DNA from: DASUNP01 sp963728545
GTDB lineage: Bacteria; Acidobacteriota; Blastocatellia; UBA7656
Length of the DNA stretch: 64,000 nucleotides
NCBI GenBank assembly: GCA_963728545.1
Contig: CAVSKO010000002.1
Span: 3,844,001 to 3,908,000 of the forward strand
Direction of reading: 5' to 3'
Below are positions 1 to 7,453 of this stretch, piece by piece. Numbering within the stretch: position 1 is the stretch's first letter; the number at the start of each line of letters is the position of its first letter. A program made the position numbers and the translations under genes. The notes below the pieces were generated by a model, which was given only the letters and a program-made list of their open reading frames with translations, ran no database searches and was not told the DNA's origin.

Positions 1-419
1 CGCCGGTCCGGGCTGCTCCGAGGCGAGAATACTTTAAGTGCCCGCTTGTAAACCATCGCTTGCCGCGCCCATACGGTGCAGAGACGCCCAGCCTGACCTG
101 AGAGTTATGATACCGCCCGGTCGGCTTATTCTACAACGTTTAAGGTGCTTTTCCCTGGCTGTTTTCATCCTCGTAGCGGATTTGGAGTTTACACTATAGA
201 TAGCCGTCTGTCAATTATAAAAGTACAACATATTGTGGTTTCGCGGCAGCCCAAACCATAGGCCTTGCCCAAAATGTAGGAAGAAAATGACTTTTGGTAA
301 CACTCGAAAATGACTTTATGGGCAAAGTGCCATTCTGCCCATAAAGTCGGTTTTAATACACACGCTTTGCATAGCCTTGTAACCCGCCTGCTTTGCCTCT
401 GACAATCAAACCATTCTGA
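1..419. other. Gene-free left edge of the island
   Basis: No convincing reading frame lies here. The first ~200 bases are more GC-rich than what follows and contain short self-complementary stretches, so a piece of a structured RNA cut by the window edge is conceivable, but I could not match it to a known RNA family. From about 250 onward the sequence belongs to repeat site A, described separately. Confidence 0.5.
250..348. repeat. Island repeat site A
   Basis: This site combines pieces of the two larger sites B and C. Its first part (GCCCAAACCATAGGCC, from about 250) matches the tail of site B. Its end is a 13-bp perfect inverted repeat, GACTTTATGGGCA (312-324) and TGCCCATAAAGTC (336-348). 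The distance from the end of the left arm to the start of the right arm is 12 nt, the same as in site C. It lies just upstream of the first island gene. Confidence 0.8.
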
Positions 420-430
420 TATAATCCCGC
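412..430 (+). promoter_or_regulatory. Extended -10 promoter for the 304-aa gene
   Basis: A perfect TATAAT at 420-425 is preceded by TG one base upstream (417-418), an extended -10 arrangement. A CTGACA-like -35 lies slightly too close upstream (about 15 nt). The promoter faces the gene starting at 465. Confidence 0.55.
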
Positions 431-464
431 TATGAATCGGCTCGCCTAACTAGAGAGGTTTATA

Positions 465-1379
465 ATGGGAAAGCTAGTACAAGCTGATGAAGCAACGCAC
501 AAAGAGCTTTTAGCAGACCTTAAAATTATTAAAAGCACAGTCCAAATCGAACCCTACATTCGTGAGTCCAGAAATCGCGGCAAGTTATTTAGCATTTTAG
601 GAGTAAGAGTCACTTGCGGTAATGATAAACCACAAGATAGAACTTTGACTTATCATCGTGGGGAACGGGAAGGTTCTGAATGGGAAAAATCAAAAAGGAT
701 TTGGCGGCAAGTGTACAAGTATGTAAAAGACTATATTGGAGCAATGTCAATGTCGGGTGGTCTGCAACTGGCAGATGAAGCGCGATACGTTGGCTACAAG
801 GAAGAAAAATTAGAGCAAATCTTTAAGACTTCGGCAGACTTGGCGCGTTACTATAAAGCACTTGGAATGACACATGAGGCGGCTGTACCTTTTGATTCAG
901 AATTTCAAATGTGGGTAGCGCAGTACGCCCTTGATGCTCAACAACGATTGATTGGACGTACAAAAGTTAATATTGGTTCTGACGCTAGGCTGCGGTTTAG
1001 TCCTGCCGAGATGAAAGAACTTCTTGAGGTGTTTGAAAGCGAGAAAGTATTATGGCGGCGGGCTAGAAATGTATTTTGGACTCATGAAAACAATCCAAAT
1101 TGGCGAGAGATGGTAAAAGCTGAGTTCTACGAAGTAGATAACCATTATTCAGTTGATGATGATTTGCTGGATGCGATAGCCCAACGAACGGGGAAAGGGG
1201 AATTTCAATATAGACCCGTACAGGTTGCGGTTGTTTCTGCTGCTCGACAGGCGAGTTTTGATAACAAAGAAGACTGGTATAGCCCGCCAAGCATGGCACA
1301 GCATAGGATGATAGAAAAGGCAGTGAATGAATGGCGAAAGCGATTTGATGAAGCTAAACAATTAAATCTCAGATGGTGA
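465..1379 (+). CDS. Hypothetical protein, 304 aa
   Basis: I do not recognise this protein. It is charged, mostly helical in appearance, rich in Trp/Tyr, and has neither a signal peptide nor membrane segments, so it is probably cytoplasmic. The ATG is preceded by an AGAGAGG Shine-Dalgarno sequence, and an extended -10 promoter lies about 40 nt upstream. It is the first gene after repeat site A and is followed by a strong hairpin at 1383-1410, so it looks like a single-gene transcript. Codon use is AT-richer than in the genes beyond 11 kb, consistent with the rest of the island. Function is unknown; it may be module cargo or part of the mobility machinery. Confidence 0.75.
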   Translation: MGKLVQADEATHKELLADLKIIKSTVQIEPYIRESRNRGKLFSILGVRVTCGNDKPQDRTLTYHRGEREGSEWEKSKRIWRQVYKYVKDYIGAMSMSGGLQLADEARYVGYKEEKLEQIFKTSADLARYYKALGMTHEAAVPFDSEFQMWVAQYALDAQQRLIGRTKVNIGSDARLRFSPAEMKELLEVFESEKVLWRRARNVFWTHENNPNWREMVKAEFYEVDNHYSVDDDLLDAIAQRTGKGEFQYRPVQVAVVSAARQASFDNKEDWYSPPSMAQHRMIEKAVNEWRKRFDEAKQLNLRW

Positions 1380-1382
1380 AGC

Positions 1383-1410
1383 GTGGACATAAAATTGATT
1401 TTATGTCCAC
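1383..1410. terminator. Hairpin after the 304-aa gene
   Basis: A 13-bp perfect stem, GTGGACATAAAAT paired with ATTTTATGTCCAC, with a 2-nt loop starts just after the stop codon of the upstream gene. It could be a bidirectional terminator, though a clear U-run is lacking. Confidence 0.5.
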
Positions 1411-1503
1411 AGTAGCGTAGACAAAGAATGGTTTTTACGTCCACAAATAGTTGGTAGGCATGAATTTGTGGCTGATGTATTATATGGGCCGATGGTAAAC
1501 GAA

Positions 1504-1534
1504 AAGAGCCGATAGCTTGAATCTATCGGCTCTT
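1504..1534. terminator. 12-bp hairpin upstream of the IS66 insertion
   Basis: AAGAGCCGATAG (1504-1515) pairs perfectly with CTATCGGCTCTT (1523-1534) across a 7-nt loop. A second, shorter hairpin follows at 1565-1584 (ACCCGTT/AACGGGT). Both lie outside the insertion sequence, so they belong to the older island backbone. Confidence 0.45.
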
Positions 1535-1638
1535 AACTAAAACTAAGCTTTTGCTTCAAAACTAACCCGTTTGTCCGAACGGGTAATGAGGTATACGTGT
1601 CTATAATACACCTTAAACTATCGCCTGTCAAGCATAGC

Positions 1639-1646
1639 CTCAGAGC
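1639..1646. repeat. IS66 target-site duplication, left copy
   Basis: CTCAGAGC directly abuts the left inverted repeat and is repeated exactly at 3090-3097. Confidence 0.9.
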
Positions 1647-3089
1647 GTAACTGTTCAGACTCTGATGCGGGGATGAGGCTTGGGCTAGTTGACAACGGGT
1701 GTAAACTTCGTGCGTGATGCTCGACCTCCAACAGGCCACCCGCGAAGAACTGATCCATCTCAACTTGCAGTTGGTCGCTCAACTTCAACTCTTACAAGAG
1801 CGCGTCAAGCAATTGGAAGCAGAATTAGAGTCTTTGCGCGGCGGTGGCTCCAAAAGCAATCCTCCAAGCTTCGTTAAGGCAAACCGCCCTGTTCGTGGTA
1901 AGAAAAAGAAGCGCAAGAAACGTGCGCACGGCTTCGCACGCAAGCTTGATGCTGCTACTGCGCGTGTCGAGCACTCCCTTGAGCAATGCCCACAGTGTCA
2001 GGTATCGCTCAGGGGGCGACGAGTGATCAAGTCTCGCCAGGTTATTGAGCTTCCACCAGTTCAAGCCCAGGTCGTAGAGCACATCCTTATAGAGCGTGGT
2101 TGCCCGAACTGCCACAAGCGGTGGGCACCACCGATGGATTTATCAACAGTAGCTGTAGGCTCTCAGCGTTTCGGTATCAGTGTGCAAGCTGAGGTGACGC
2201 TACTGCGTGAGCAATGCAGGCTTCCTTTTAGAGTTATACAAGACTATCTCCGCCACAGATTCGGCCTCAGAATAAGTGTCGGCAAGTTGGTAGCTTTAGT
2301 TGAGGGGGTGGCCCGAAGTGGCAAAGCGATAGTGGAAGGTTTCAAGCAGCAGATTCGGGGTTCTCCCGTAGTAAATGGGGATGAAACGAGTTGGCGAGAA
2401 GATGGGCTAAACGGGTATGTGTGGAGTTTCTCGACCGACAAGATTAGGTACTACATTTACCGCAAGAGTCGTTCGGCAACAGTAGTGAAAGAAGTCTTGG
2501 GCGAGGAGTTCGATGGTGTTTTAGTGAGTGATTTCTATGGCGGGTACAACGCGCATTTGGGGCTACATCAGCGATGCTGGATACACCTGCTGAGAGATAT
2601 ACACGAACTGAAGGAAAAGCATGCCGATGACAGGAAGTTGAAGAAGTGGGCACAAGCAGTCAAAGCAATCTATGAGGGAGCAAAGCAGTATAAGGGGCCA
2701 AGCGCGAGGCTCGATGCGGTAGAGCAGAAACAGCAGCGAGTAAAGCGGCAGCGAGAGTATGAGCAAGAGTTGATGAGAGTGTGCCGACCGCACCTAAAGA
2801 AGAAGAGACTACAGAGCAGGCTTTGCGAAAGAATAGAGCGGTTCCTACCAGAATTGTTTATGTTTGTGGCAGACGCAAGAGTGCCCTCAGACAATAATGC
2901 AGCAGAGCGGAGTGTGAGACATCTAGTGGTGAGTCGCAAGATCAGCGGAGGGACGAGGTCGGAGAAAGGAAGTGAGACCAAGAGTATACTGGCATCACTG
3001 TTCGGCACATGGAGACTGCGACAGGTCGATTTCTATCAATCCTGTCTGGATTTACTTACAGCAAACAATCCGACACTCTGAACAGTTAC
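1647..3089 (+). mobile_element. Complete IS66-family insertion sequence
   Basis: The element is 1,443 bp. Its ends are inverted repeats beginning GTAACTGTTCAGA (left end at 1647; right end the reverse complement, finishing at 3089). It is flanked by an exact 8-bp direct repeat, CTCAGAGC, at 1639-1646 and 3090-3097. An 8-bp duplication and GTAA termini are hallmarks of the IS66 family. It carries a single transposase gene and no separate tnpA/tnpB, the organisation of the ISBst12-type subgroup. The intact ends, duplication and reading frame point to a fairly recent insertion. Confidence 0.9.
1714..3081 (+). CDS. IS66-family transposase (TnpC type)
   Basis: A 455-aa DDE transposase that catalyses movement of the surrounding element. 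Domain order is a leucine-rich coiled coil (about residues 12-42), a basic linker, a zinc-binding region (CPQC near 92-95 and CPNC near 130-133), and the catalytic core with D223 (NGDETSW), D273 (VSDFYGGYN) and E399 (NNAAERSVRH), the usual IS66 motifs. Length fits the single-gene IS66 subgroup. The listed start is probably TTG or ATG next to codons MMLDL; the exact start is uncertain by a few residues. The reading frame is intact to within a few bases of the right terminal repeat, so the copy may be active. Confidence 0.92.
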   Translation: MMLDLQQATREELIHLNLQLVAQLQLLQERVKQLEAELESLRGGGSKSNPPSFVKANRPVRGKKKKRKKRAHGFARKLDAATARVEHSLEQCPQCQVSLRGRRVIKSRQVIELPPVQAQVVEHILIERGCPNCHKRWAPPMDLSTVAVGSQRFGISVQAEVTLLREQCRLPFRVIQDYLRHRFGLRISVGKLVALVEGVARSGKAIVEGFKQQIRGSPVVNGDETSWREDGLNGYVWSFSTDKIRYYIYRKSRSATVVKEVLGEEFDGVLVSDFYGGYNAHLGLHQRCWIHLLRDIHELKEKHADDRKLKKWAQAVKAIYEGAKQYKGPSARLDAVEQKQQRVKRQREYEQELMRVCRPHLKKKRLQSRLCERIERFLPELFMFVADARVPSDNNAAERSVRHLVVSRKISGGTRSEKGSETKSILASLFGTWRLRQVDFYQSCLDLLTANNPTL

Positions 3090-3097
3090 CTCAGAGC
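3090..3097. repeat. IS66 target-site duplication, right copy
   Basis: CTCAGAGC directly abuts the right inverted repeat. Removing the element and one copy would restore the pre-insertion sequence. Confidence 0.9.
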
Positions 3098-3110
3098 GGC
3101 ATTGCATGGC

Positions 3111-3203
3111 ATGTCTAGTTACACCATCCGACGTGAGAACGAAATAACAATTCTCACAATCCAGATTGGTAACGACACAATCATTATTAAAGTGCCGCCA
3201 TGA
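3111..3203 (+). CDS. Possible 30-aa ORF at the IS66 target site
   Basis: A short frame starts just after the right target duplication and reads MSSYTIRRENEITILTIQIG and on to KVPP. Before insertion, this frame would have continued upstream through the target without a stop for at least 20 codons, so it may be the 3' part of a small gene broken by the IS. There is no clear ribosome-binding site at the present ATG. Its alternating hydrophobic pattern suggests beta strands. Support is weak. Confidence 0.25.
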   Translation: MSSYTIRRENEITILTIQIGNDTIIIKVPP

Positions 3204-3215
3204 CGCATGGTGTAA

Positions 3216-3383
3216 CTATTTGGCCTTGTCATCCCTTTTGGGCTTGTCCCAACGTGGGCTTTTACACTTCGGACAGACTGATGGCCTTTCGCCCGTTTCA
3301 TGCTCACGCGGGAGCCATTCATGTCCACAGCGACAGCGACAGCCAAGCAGTTGTACCATGCCAATCTCTTTTTCTTTTTTCAT
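3216..3383 (-). CDS. 55-aa zinc-ribbon protein
   Basis: A short minus-strand gene encodes 55 residues beginning MKKEKEIGMVQLLG. Two cysteine knuckles, CRCG (about 17-20) and CPKC (about 37-40), form a rubredoxin-like or zinc-ribbon metal site, and the C-terminus is strongly basic. An AGAGGT ribosome-binding site lies at proper spacing before the ATG, and a near-consensus promoter lies directly upstream in the divergent control region 3402-3462. It is transcribed away from the SWIM-DDE gene. Such ribbons often bind DNA or proteins; a partner role for the neighbouring transposase-like protein is inference only. Confidence 0.7.
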   Translation of the reverse strand: MKKEKEIGMVQLLGCRCRCGHEWLPREHETGERPSVCPKCKSPRWDKPKRDDKAK

Positions 3384-3401
3384 AGCTTACCTCTAAATAT
3401 T

Positions 3402-3462
3402 TACCGAGAGTATATACTTTTTGTATTGACACGTCAACTACTTTCAGTATATACTTTCGGTA
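3402..3462. promoter_or_regulatory. Symmetrical divergent promoter/operator
   Basis: A 61-bp dyad. The outer arms are TACCGAGAGTATATACT (3402-3418) and AGTATATACTTTCGGTA (3446-3462), inverted copies with one mismatch; the centre is TTGACACGTCAA (3426-3437). Rightward this gives TTGACA, 18 nt, TATACT, driving the SWIM-DDE gene. Leftward it gives TTGACG, 17 nt, TATACT, driving the zinc-ribbon gene. The two -35 boxes share one palindrome, so the promoters should compete or be co-regulated. The outer CGGTA arms fall near the start sites and could be operators. Confidence 0.75.
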
Positions 3463-3484
3463 GATTAAAACAGAGGTGAACGAC

Positions 3485-4729
3485 ATGAGCGAGAGAGAGC
3501 AAAAGGCATTAGTAATAGCAGCAAAGAGCAAGCTAACAAAGAAAGGCGACACATGGCTTGTTCCTTCACAGTCGGATAATGATGGTAGGTACAAGGTTAA
3601 TGTCACTGACCCTGATTGGCCTACCTGCACATGCCCAGATTTTGAATTGAGACGGGCGCGATGCAAACACATTTACGCAGTCGAGTACACGATTGAACGC
3701 GAGCGGAAAGTTACAAAAACCGTTAAAGGCGACACGACAACCACTACGATTACTGAGACTGTCACCGAAACCGTTAAGCTGAGATATAAGCAAGTGTGGT
3801 CTGCATATAACACAGCGCAAGTTAACGAGAAGGCAAGATTCCTTGTCCTGTTATATGAACTCTGCTCTGGCATAGATGAGCCTATTCAACACATGGGCAG
3901 AACTCGCATTCCCATTAGCGATGTGGCTTTCGCTTTCGCTTACAAAGTGTATTCCACCATTTCTACTAGACGCTTTATGAGCGACCTTAAAGACGCATAT
4001 CTCAAACGCTACATAACGAAGCTGCCTTGCTACAATGCGCTCATCAGTCATTTCAACGGGGAAGAACTCACGCCGTATCTGCAATGGCTTATTGTTCAAT
4101 CCAGCTTGCCTTTGAAATCTGTCGAGACTGACTTTGCAGTTGACGCATCGGGTTTTTCAACATGCCAGTATGAACGATGGTACGATGAGAAATACGGCAA
4201 AGAAGAGAGCAAGCGCGAATGGATTAAGGCGCATGTTATGTGCGGTGTGACAACCAATGTTGTTACCTCAGCCGAGATAAGCGGGGCGCATGGCGCAGAC
4301 CACAACTATTTCGCTCCGTTAGTTAATGAAACCGCGAGACGTTTCAACGTGCGCGAGGTATCGGCAGACAAAGCCTATTCAAGCTATGCGAATCACCGCC
4401 TTGTAGATAACAAGGGCGCGGTGGCCTTTATAGACTTCAAGGAAGGTTCTGTAGGCACTGGCAAGTGTGAAATCTGGAATAAGATGTTCCATTACTACCA
4501 GTACAAGCGTGAAGAGTTCATGCAGCATTACCACAAGCGGTCTAATGTCGAGTCTACCTTTAGCATGATTAAAGCCAAGTTCGGTGGATTCGTTCGGAGC
4601 AAGCTACCTACCGCCCAAGTAAACGAAGTGCTTTGTAAAATCCTTTGTCACAATATCTGTTGCCTAATTCAATCTAGTTATGAGCTAGGAACTGATACAA
4701 CTTTTTGGAGCAATGGAAGCGATAACTAA
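3485..4729 (+). CDS. SWIM zinc-finger DDE transposase-like protein, copy 1
   Basis: A 414-aa protein. An N-terminal SWIM zinc finger is visible as C48-x-C50 ... C60-x-H62 (CTCPDF...CKH). A Thr-rich insert at about 80-97 links it to a transposase domain of the IS4/IS5-like DDE_Tnp_1 type, with likely catalytic D220 (FAVDASGFS), D295 (SADKAYSSYA) and E356 (RSNVESTFSMIK). I chose the ATG at 3485 because AGAGGTG sits 6 nt upstream; a GTG at 3476 overlaps that site. No terminal inverted repeats or target duplications are evident around the gene, so it may be an island-encoded recombinase rather than a simple IS. A diverged, inverted homologue lies at 5493-6701. Confidence 0.8.
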   Translation: MSEREQKALVIAAKSKLTKKGDTWLVPSQSDNDGRYKVNVTDPDWPTCTCPDFELRRARCKHIYAVEYTIERERKVTKTVKGDTTTTTITETVTETVKLRYKQVWSAYNTAQVNEKARFLVLLYELCSGIDEPIQHMGRTRIPISDVAFAFAYKVYSTISTRRFMSDLKDAYLKRYITKLPCYNALISHFNGEELTPYLQWLIVQSSLPLKSVETDFAVDASGFSTCQYERWYDEKYGKEESKREWIKAHVMCGVTTNVVTSAEISGAHGADHNYFAPLVNETARRFNVREVSADKAYSSYANHRLVDNKGAVAFIDFKEGSVGTGKCEIWNKMFHYYQYKREEFMQHYHKRSNVESTFSMIKAKFGGFVRSKLPTAQVNEVLCKILCHNICCLIQSSYELGTDTTFWSNGSDN

Positions 4730-4734
4730 TGAAG

Positions 4735-4926
4735 TTATTCATCCCACCACTCATCAAGTGTCTTGTAGTAGACCTTGCAGATTTTATCAATCTCTTCATC
4801 CGTGATTCTGTCTTGGAGTACAACCTTTAGTATTACGGCAAGCAATTTCAATGGGGTCATTTCTATTGGTTTATTCCCGTTGCTCTCTTTGAGTTTGCGG
4901 ACTTCTTTGTCTAGTTCATCTGGCAT
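4735..4926 (-). CDS. Small acidic hypothetical protein, 63 aa
   Basis: The frame is convergent with the SWIM-DDE gene (5 nt between stops). The part starting MPDELDKEVRKLKESNG looks like a real folded, helical, acidic protein ending in LDEWWDE; the open frame extends further 5' to 5001 but that extension reads like non-coding sequence. Ribosome-binding site is weak. No recognised family. It could be an antitoxin-like or accessory peptide, but nothing in the sequence proves that. Confidence 0.45.
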   Translation of the reverse strand: MPDELDKEVRKLKESNGNKPIEMTPLKLLAVILKVVLQDRITDEEIDKICKVYYKTLDEWWDE

Positions 4927-5065
4927 GGTAAACTCGCGGACTGAAAGTGGACAGGTCACGAAACGCTTTAGTGTACTCGGCAGACCTGAAACCCAAATCA
5001 TCTATACTGCTATTTAGCAGATTTATCAAGTCTAAATCTACCGTCTCGTTAGGAGGTGCATTCTA

Positions 5066-5341
5066 ATGGGGCGGGGCATGAGGACTCAGCCAAAGCGGTT
5101 GATGGAAAAACTGAAAATGATTCGGTCTAGCATGGGCATTACTCAGCAACAAATGGTGGACTCGCTTACACAGTATGCGCCGAATGAGTTTATTGATTCC
5201 GGTTACATTTCACAGTTTGAGAACGGGAAGCGGGAACCGAGCTTGCCCGTCTTACTGGCTTACTCGAAACTAACAGGTGTTTCGGTCAATGTTCTGATTG
5301 ATGACGAATTGGATTTACCAAAGCGTTTCAAGCCAAAGTAA
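5066..5341 (+). CDS. XRE-family HTH regulator, 91 aa
   Basis: A small DNA-binding protein of the lambda Cro/C1 (HTH_3) type. The helix-turn-helix runs roughly from residue 15 to 70 (KLKMIRSSMGITQQQMVDSL ... SGYISQFENGKREPS). A strong GGAGGTG ribosome-binding site precedes the ATG. The gene ends 9 bp before repeat site B, so its product could bind that array; the second HTH gene of the island has the same position relative to site C. Autoregulation or control of the SWIM-DDE gene is plausible but inferred from position only. Confidence 0.8.
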   Translation: MGRGMRTQPKRLMEKLKMIRSSMGITQQQMVDSLTQYAPNEFIDSGYISQFENGKREPSLPVLLAYSKLTGVSVNVLIDDELDLPKRFKPK

Positions 5342-5349
5342 CCGCCTTG

Positions 5350-5441
5350 ACTTTATGGGCAAGCTACCTACTTTATGGGCAGAAATACTTTATGGGCAAT
5401 TTATGGGCAAGGCCCAAACCATAGGCCTTGCCCAAAAAGTC
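5350..5441. repeat. Island repeat site B (four-repeat array)
   Basis: Three direct copies of ACTTTATGGGCA start at 5350, 5370 and 5387, and a shortened fourth (TTTATGGGCA) at 5400, equivalent to a full-repeat start at 5398. The resulting spacing is 20, 17 and 11 nt. An inverted copy, TGCCCAAAAAGTC, closes the site at 5429-5441. The spacing is identical to that of site C. The segment GCCCAAACCATAGGCC within it recurs at site A. Confidence 0.85.
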
Positions 5442-5475
5442 AGCCAAATGTAACCGTTAGAAGCACTTGAAAAGT

Positions 5476-5510
5476 ACTTTTTGGTTACATGGCTATTGTA
5501 ACCAAAAAGT
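5476..5510. terminator. 14-bp hairpin at the end of SWIM-DDE copy 2
   Basis: ACTTTTTGGTTACA (5476-5489) pairs perfectly with TGTAACCAAAAAGT (5497-5510) across a 7-nt loop. The stop codon of the minus-strand transposase-like gene lies inside the stem. A T-run on the minus strand follows the stem core, so it can act as an intrinsic terminator; it could also be a transposon end. Confidence 0.55.
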
Positions 5511-6701
5511 CGCTTCGATACCTAGCTCATAAATCGAGTGAATCAGACAGCACAGGTTGTGGCAAAGAATCTTCAAAAAGGCTTCGTTGGTCTGGGCTAC
5601 GGGTAGCTTGTTTCTAAGGCGGCTACCAAACTTCGCTTTAATCATACTGAACGTAGTTTCTACATTTGATCTCTTATGATAGTGCTGCATGAACTCGTCA
5701 CGGCGCAGGTTGTAGTAGTGAAACATCCTGTTCCAAACTTCACACTTGCCCTTGTCGCTAGAGCCGACCCTGAAATCAATAAAAGGCGTGGCTCCCTTTA
5801 TGTCAGCAAGCCGCATGTTCGCATAGCTTGAATATGCTTTGTCTGCCGATACTTCTTTGACGTTGAAGTGTCTGGAAGTCTCATTAAAGAGCGGGGCGAA
5901 GTAATTATGATCGCTGCCATGTGCTCCGCTTATCTCGGCTGAGGTTACAATGTTCGTAGTCACTCCGCACATTATGTGTATCTTGAGCCAGTCTCGCTCT
6001 GTCTGCTCTTTTCCATACTTCGCGTCATACCAACGCACATACTGGCATGTTGAAAAGCCGGAAGCATCAACCGCGAAGTTAGATTCAACCGACTTTAACG
6101 GCAAACTCGACTGCACGATGAGCCACTTCAAATAGGGCGTCAGTTCTTCTTTGTCGAAGTAGTTGTTAATCGAGTTGTAGCATGGCAAGTGCGAGATATA
6201 GCCCTTGTGCCGCGCTTCTCTCAGATCAGTCATAAAGCGACGGGCCGATGTGGTTGAGTATATCTTGAATGCGGCTGAGAATATCACATCCCGCATGGGT
6301 ATCCTGCTTCTGCCCATAAGCTGGATGGGTTCATCTATCCCTGAACACAGATCGCAAAGCAACTCTTGGAATCTTGCTTTCTCGTATATCTGCGCGAGGC
6401 GATATGCGGGCCAGTTTTGCGGGTAGTGAGTTTTCGATCTTAAGGGTACTTCGGGCAGTTGTGAAGGCTGTACGGTAGGGGCTTCCCTTTGTCTTACAAA
6501 CTCGACTGCGTAGATATGTTTGCACTTGGCATGGTAGCTCTGAAAATCAGGGCAAGTACAGCTATCAAGCCGCGGGGCTACCTGTACTTTGTAGCTTGTC
6601 TTTTTATCTGTCTGTGACGGAACAATGTAGGTTTCGCCCTTGCGTTCAATCTTGAACAGGGCTGCTATCTCAAGCCCTTTATGCTGTCTGGCATCCATCA
6701 T
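5493..6701 (-). CDS. SWIM zinc-finger DDE transposase-like protein, copy 2
   Basis: A 402-aa homologue of the protein at 3485-4729, in the opposite orientation. It has the same SWIM finger (CTCPDF...CKHIYAVEF) and the same catalytic motifs (FAVDASGFS, SADKAYSSYA, RSNVETTFSMIK). The Thr-rich linker of copy 1 is replaced by a Pro-rich one, and many residues differ, so the pair diverged long ago rather than by recent duplication. I place the start at the MM pair (6701/6698), matching the start of copy 1, with GCGAGG upstream; the frame stays open further 5' to 6815 but that part looks non-coding. It lies just inside repeat site B and is transcribed toward it. Confidence 0.78.
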   Translation of the reverse strand: MMDARQHKGLEIAALFKIERKGETYIVPSQTDKKTSYKVQVAPRLDSCTCPDFQSYHAKCKHIYAVEFVRQREAPTVQPSQLPEVPLRSKTHYPQNWPAYRLAQIYEKARFQELLCDLCSGIDEPIQLMGRSRIPMRDVIFSAAFKIYSTTSARRFMTDLREARHKGYISHLPCYNSINNYFDKEELTPYLKWLIVQSSLPLKSVESNFAVDASGFSTCQYVRWYDAKYGKEQTERDWLKIHIMCGVTTNIVTSAEISGAHGSDHNYFAPLFNETSRHFNVKEVSADKAYSSYANMRLADIKGATPFIDFRVGSSDKGKCEVWNRMFHYYNLRRDEFMQHYHKRSNVETTFSMIKAKFGSRLRNKLPVAQTNEAFLKILCHNLCCLIHSIYELGIEATFWLQ

Positions 6702-6973
6702 GCACCTCGCCTTTCTAGTTGCGTTTCTGCGGCGATTGCTGCACAATGGAATCGCGGAACCGAGTGCGGGCAATCGCGCTTGGTTTTGAAATAAATCCTC
6801 GCAGCCTGGTAGCACAGGCTGCGAGGATTTGCTATTTTGCTTTAGATGCTGATTCTACCTCTTTCCACCCGTAAAATCAACAGAATAAATAAGTTATACA
6901 GCCTTATCCGTTGGCGAGATGCGTAAAAAATGTATAACGTACAGGTGTAATGGATTGTTTGCAGAAAGTAGTG

Positions 6974-7441
6974 TTAGAACCAGCAGTCAAAGATAACGTC
7001 ATCTTTTACAGCCTCTCTTATACAGGACATACGATCTTTCGTGACAAATGTGAGGTTGTGTTCCCACGCTACTGCAACCGTCCATACGTCGTTAATATCA
7101 ACTCCTAAATCAACCAAGTGTCGCTCAGTGCCTATATTGGCACTGGCTGGCGTATGCAATCGCCAAATAGCGCCCATAATTTTGCCGTAGTTAATCCTTG
7201 TAGAAAACGAAACTTCTAACGAGTGATGCAGAAAATTCTCAGTTACAAATTTGGCGTAATCCTTTCGTCTTTGCTGGTCTGTTGTTTCGGTCATCAGATG
7301 ACCGGCTTCGATCTCGCCTAGCGTTATAGTGCAGACCCTAATCTGCCAATCCACAGGAATCGAGCGAATCTTTGCGATTACGCTTGGCACTTGTCGAAAA
7401 TATGCCTCGACATGGTTGTTATCCAAAAGATAACCTCGCAC
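6974..7441 (-). CDS. PIN-domain (VapC-like) ribonuclease
   Basis: A 155-aa metal-dependent nuclease domain protein. The acidic PIN residues are visible: D7 (YLLDNN), E43 or E45 (LGEIEAG), D115/D118 (GVDINDVWTVAVA) and D136 (VTKDRM). PIN proteins cleave RNA, often tRNA, as toxins or defence effectors. The start is GTG at 7441, 12 nt after the methyltransferase stop, with GGGGTGG upstream, so both genes share one transcript. No separate small antitoxin gene is present, unlike ordinary vapBC loci, which suggests that the methyltransferase or its modification state keeps the nuclease in check (inference). Confidence 0.8.
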   Translation of the reverse strand: MRGYLLDNNHVEAYFRQVPSVIAKIRSIPVDWQIRVCTITLGEIEAGHLMTETTDQQRRKDYAKFVTENFLHHSLEVSFSTRINYGKIMGAIWRLHTPASANIGTERHLVDLGVDINDVWTVAVAWEHNLTFVTKDRMSCIREAVKDDVIFDCWF

Positions 7442-7453
7442 TAGGCACCACCC

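Noticed and set aside
1..220. Possible structured RNA at the left edge
   Set aside because: Both strands were compared by eye with RNase P, tmRNA, SRP, 6S and common riboswitch consensus elements; no convincing match.
5350..5441. CRISPR-like short repeats
   Set aside because: Repeats are 12 bp with unequal 20/17/11 spacing and no spacers of uniform length.
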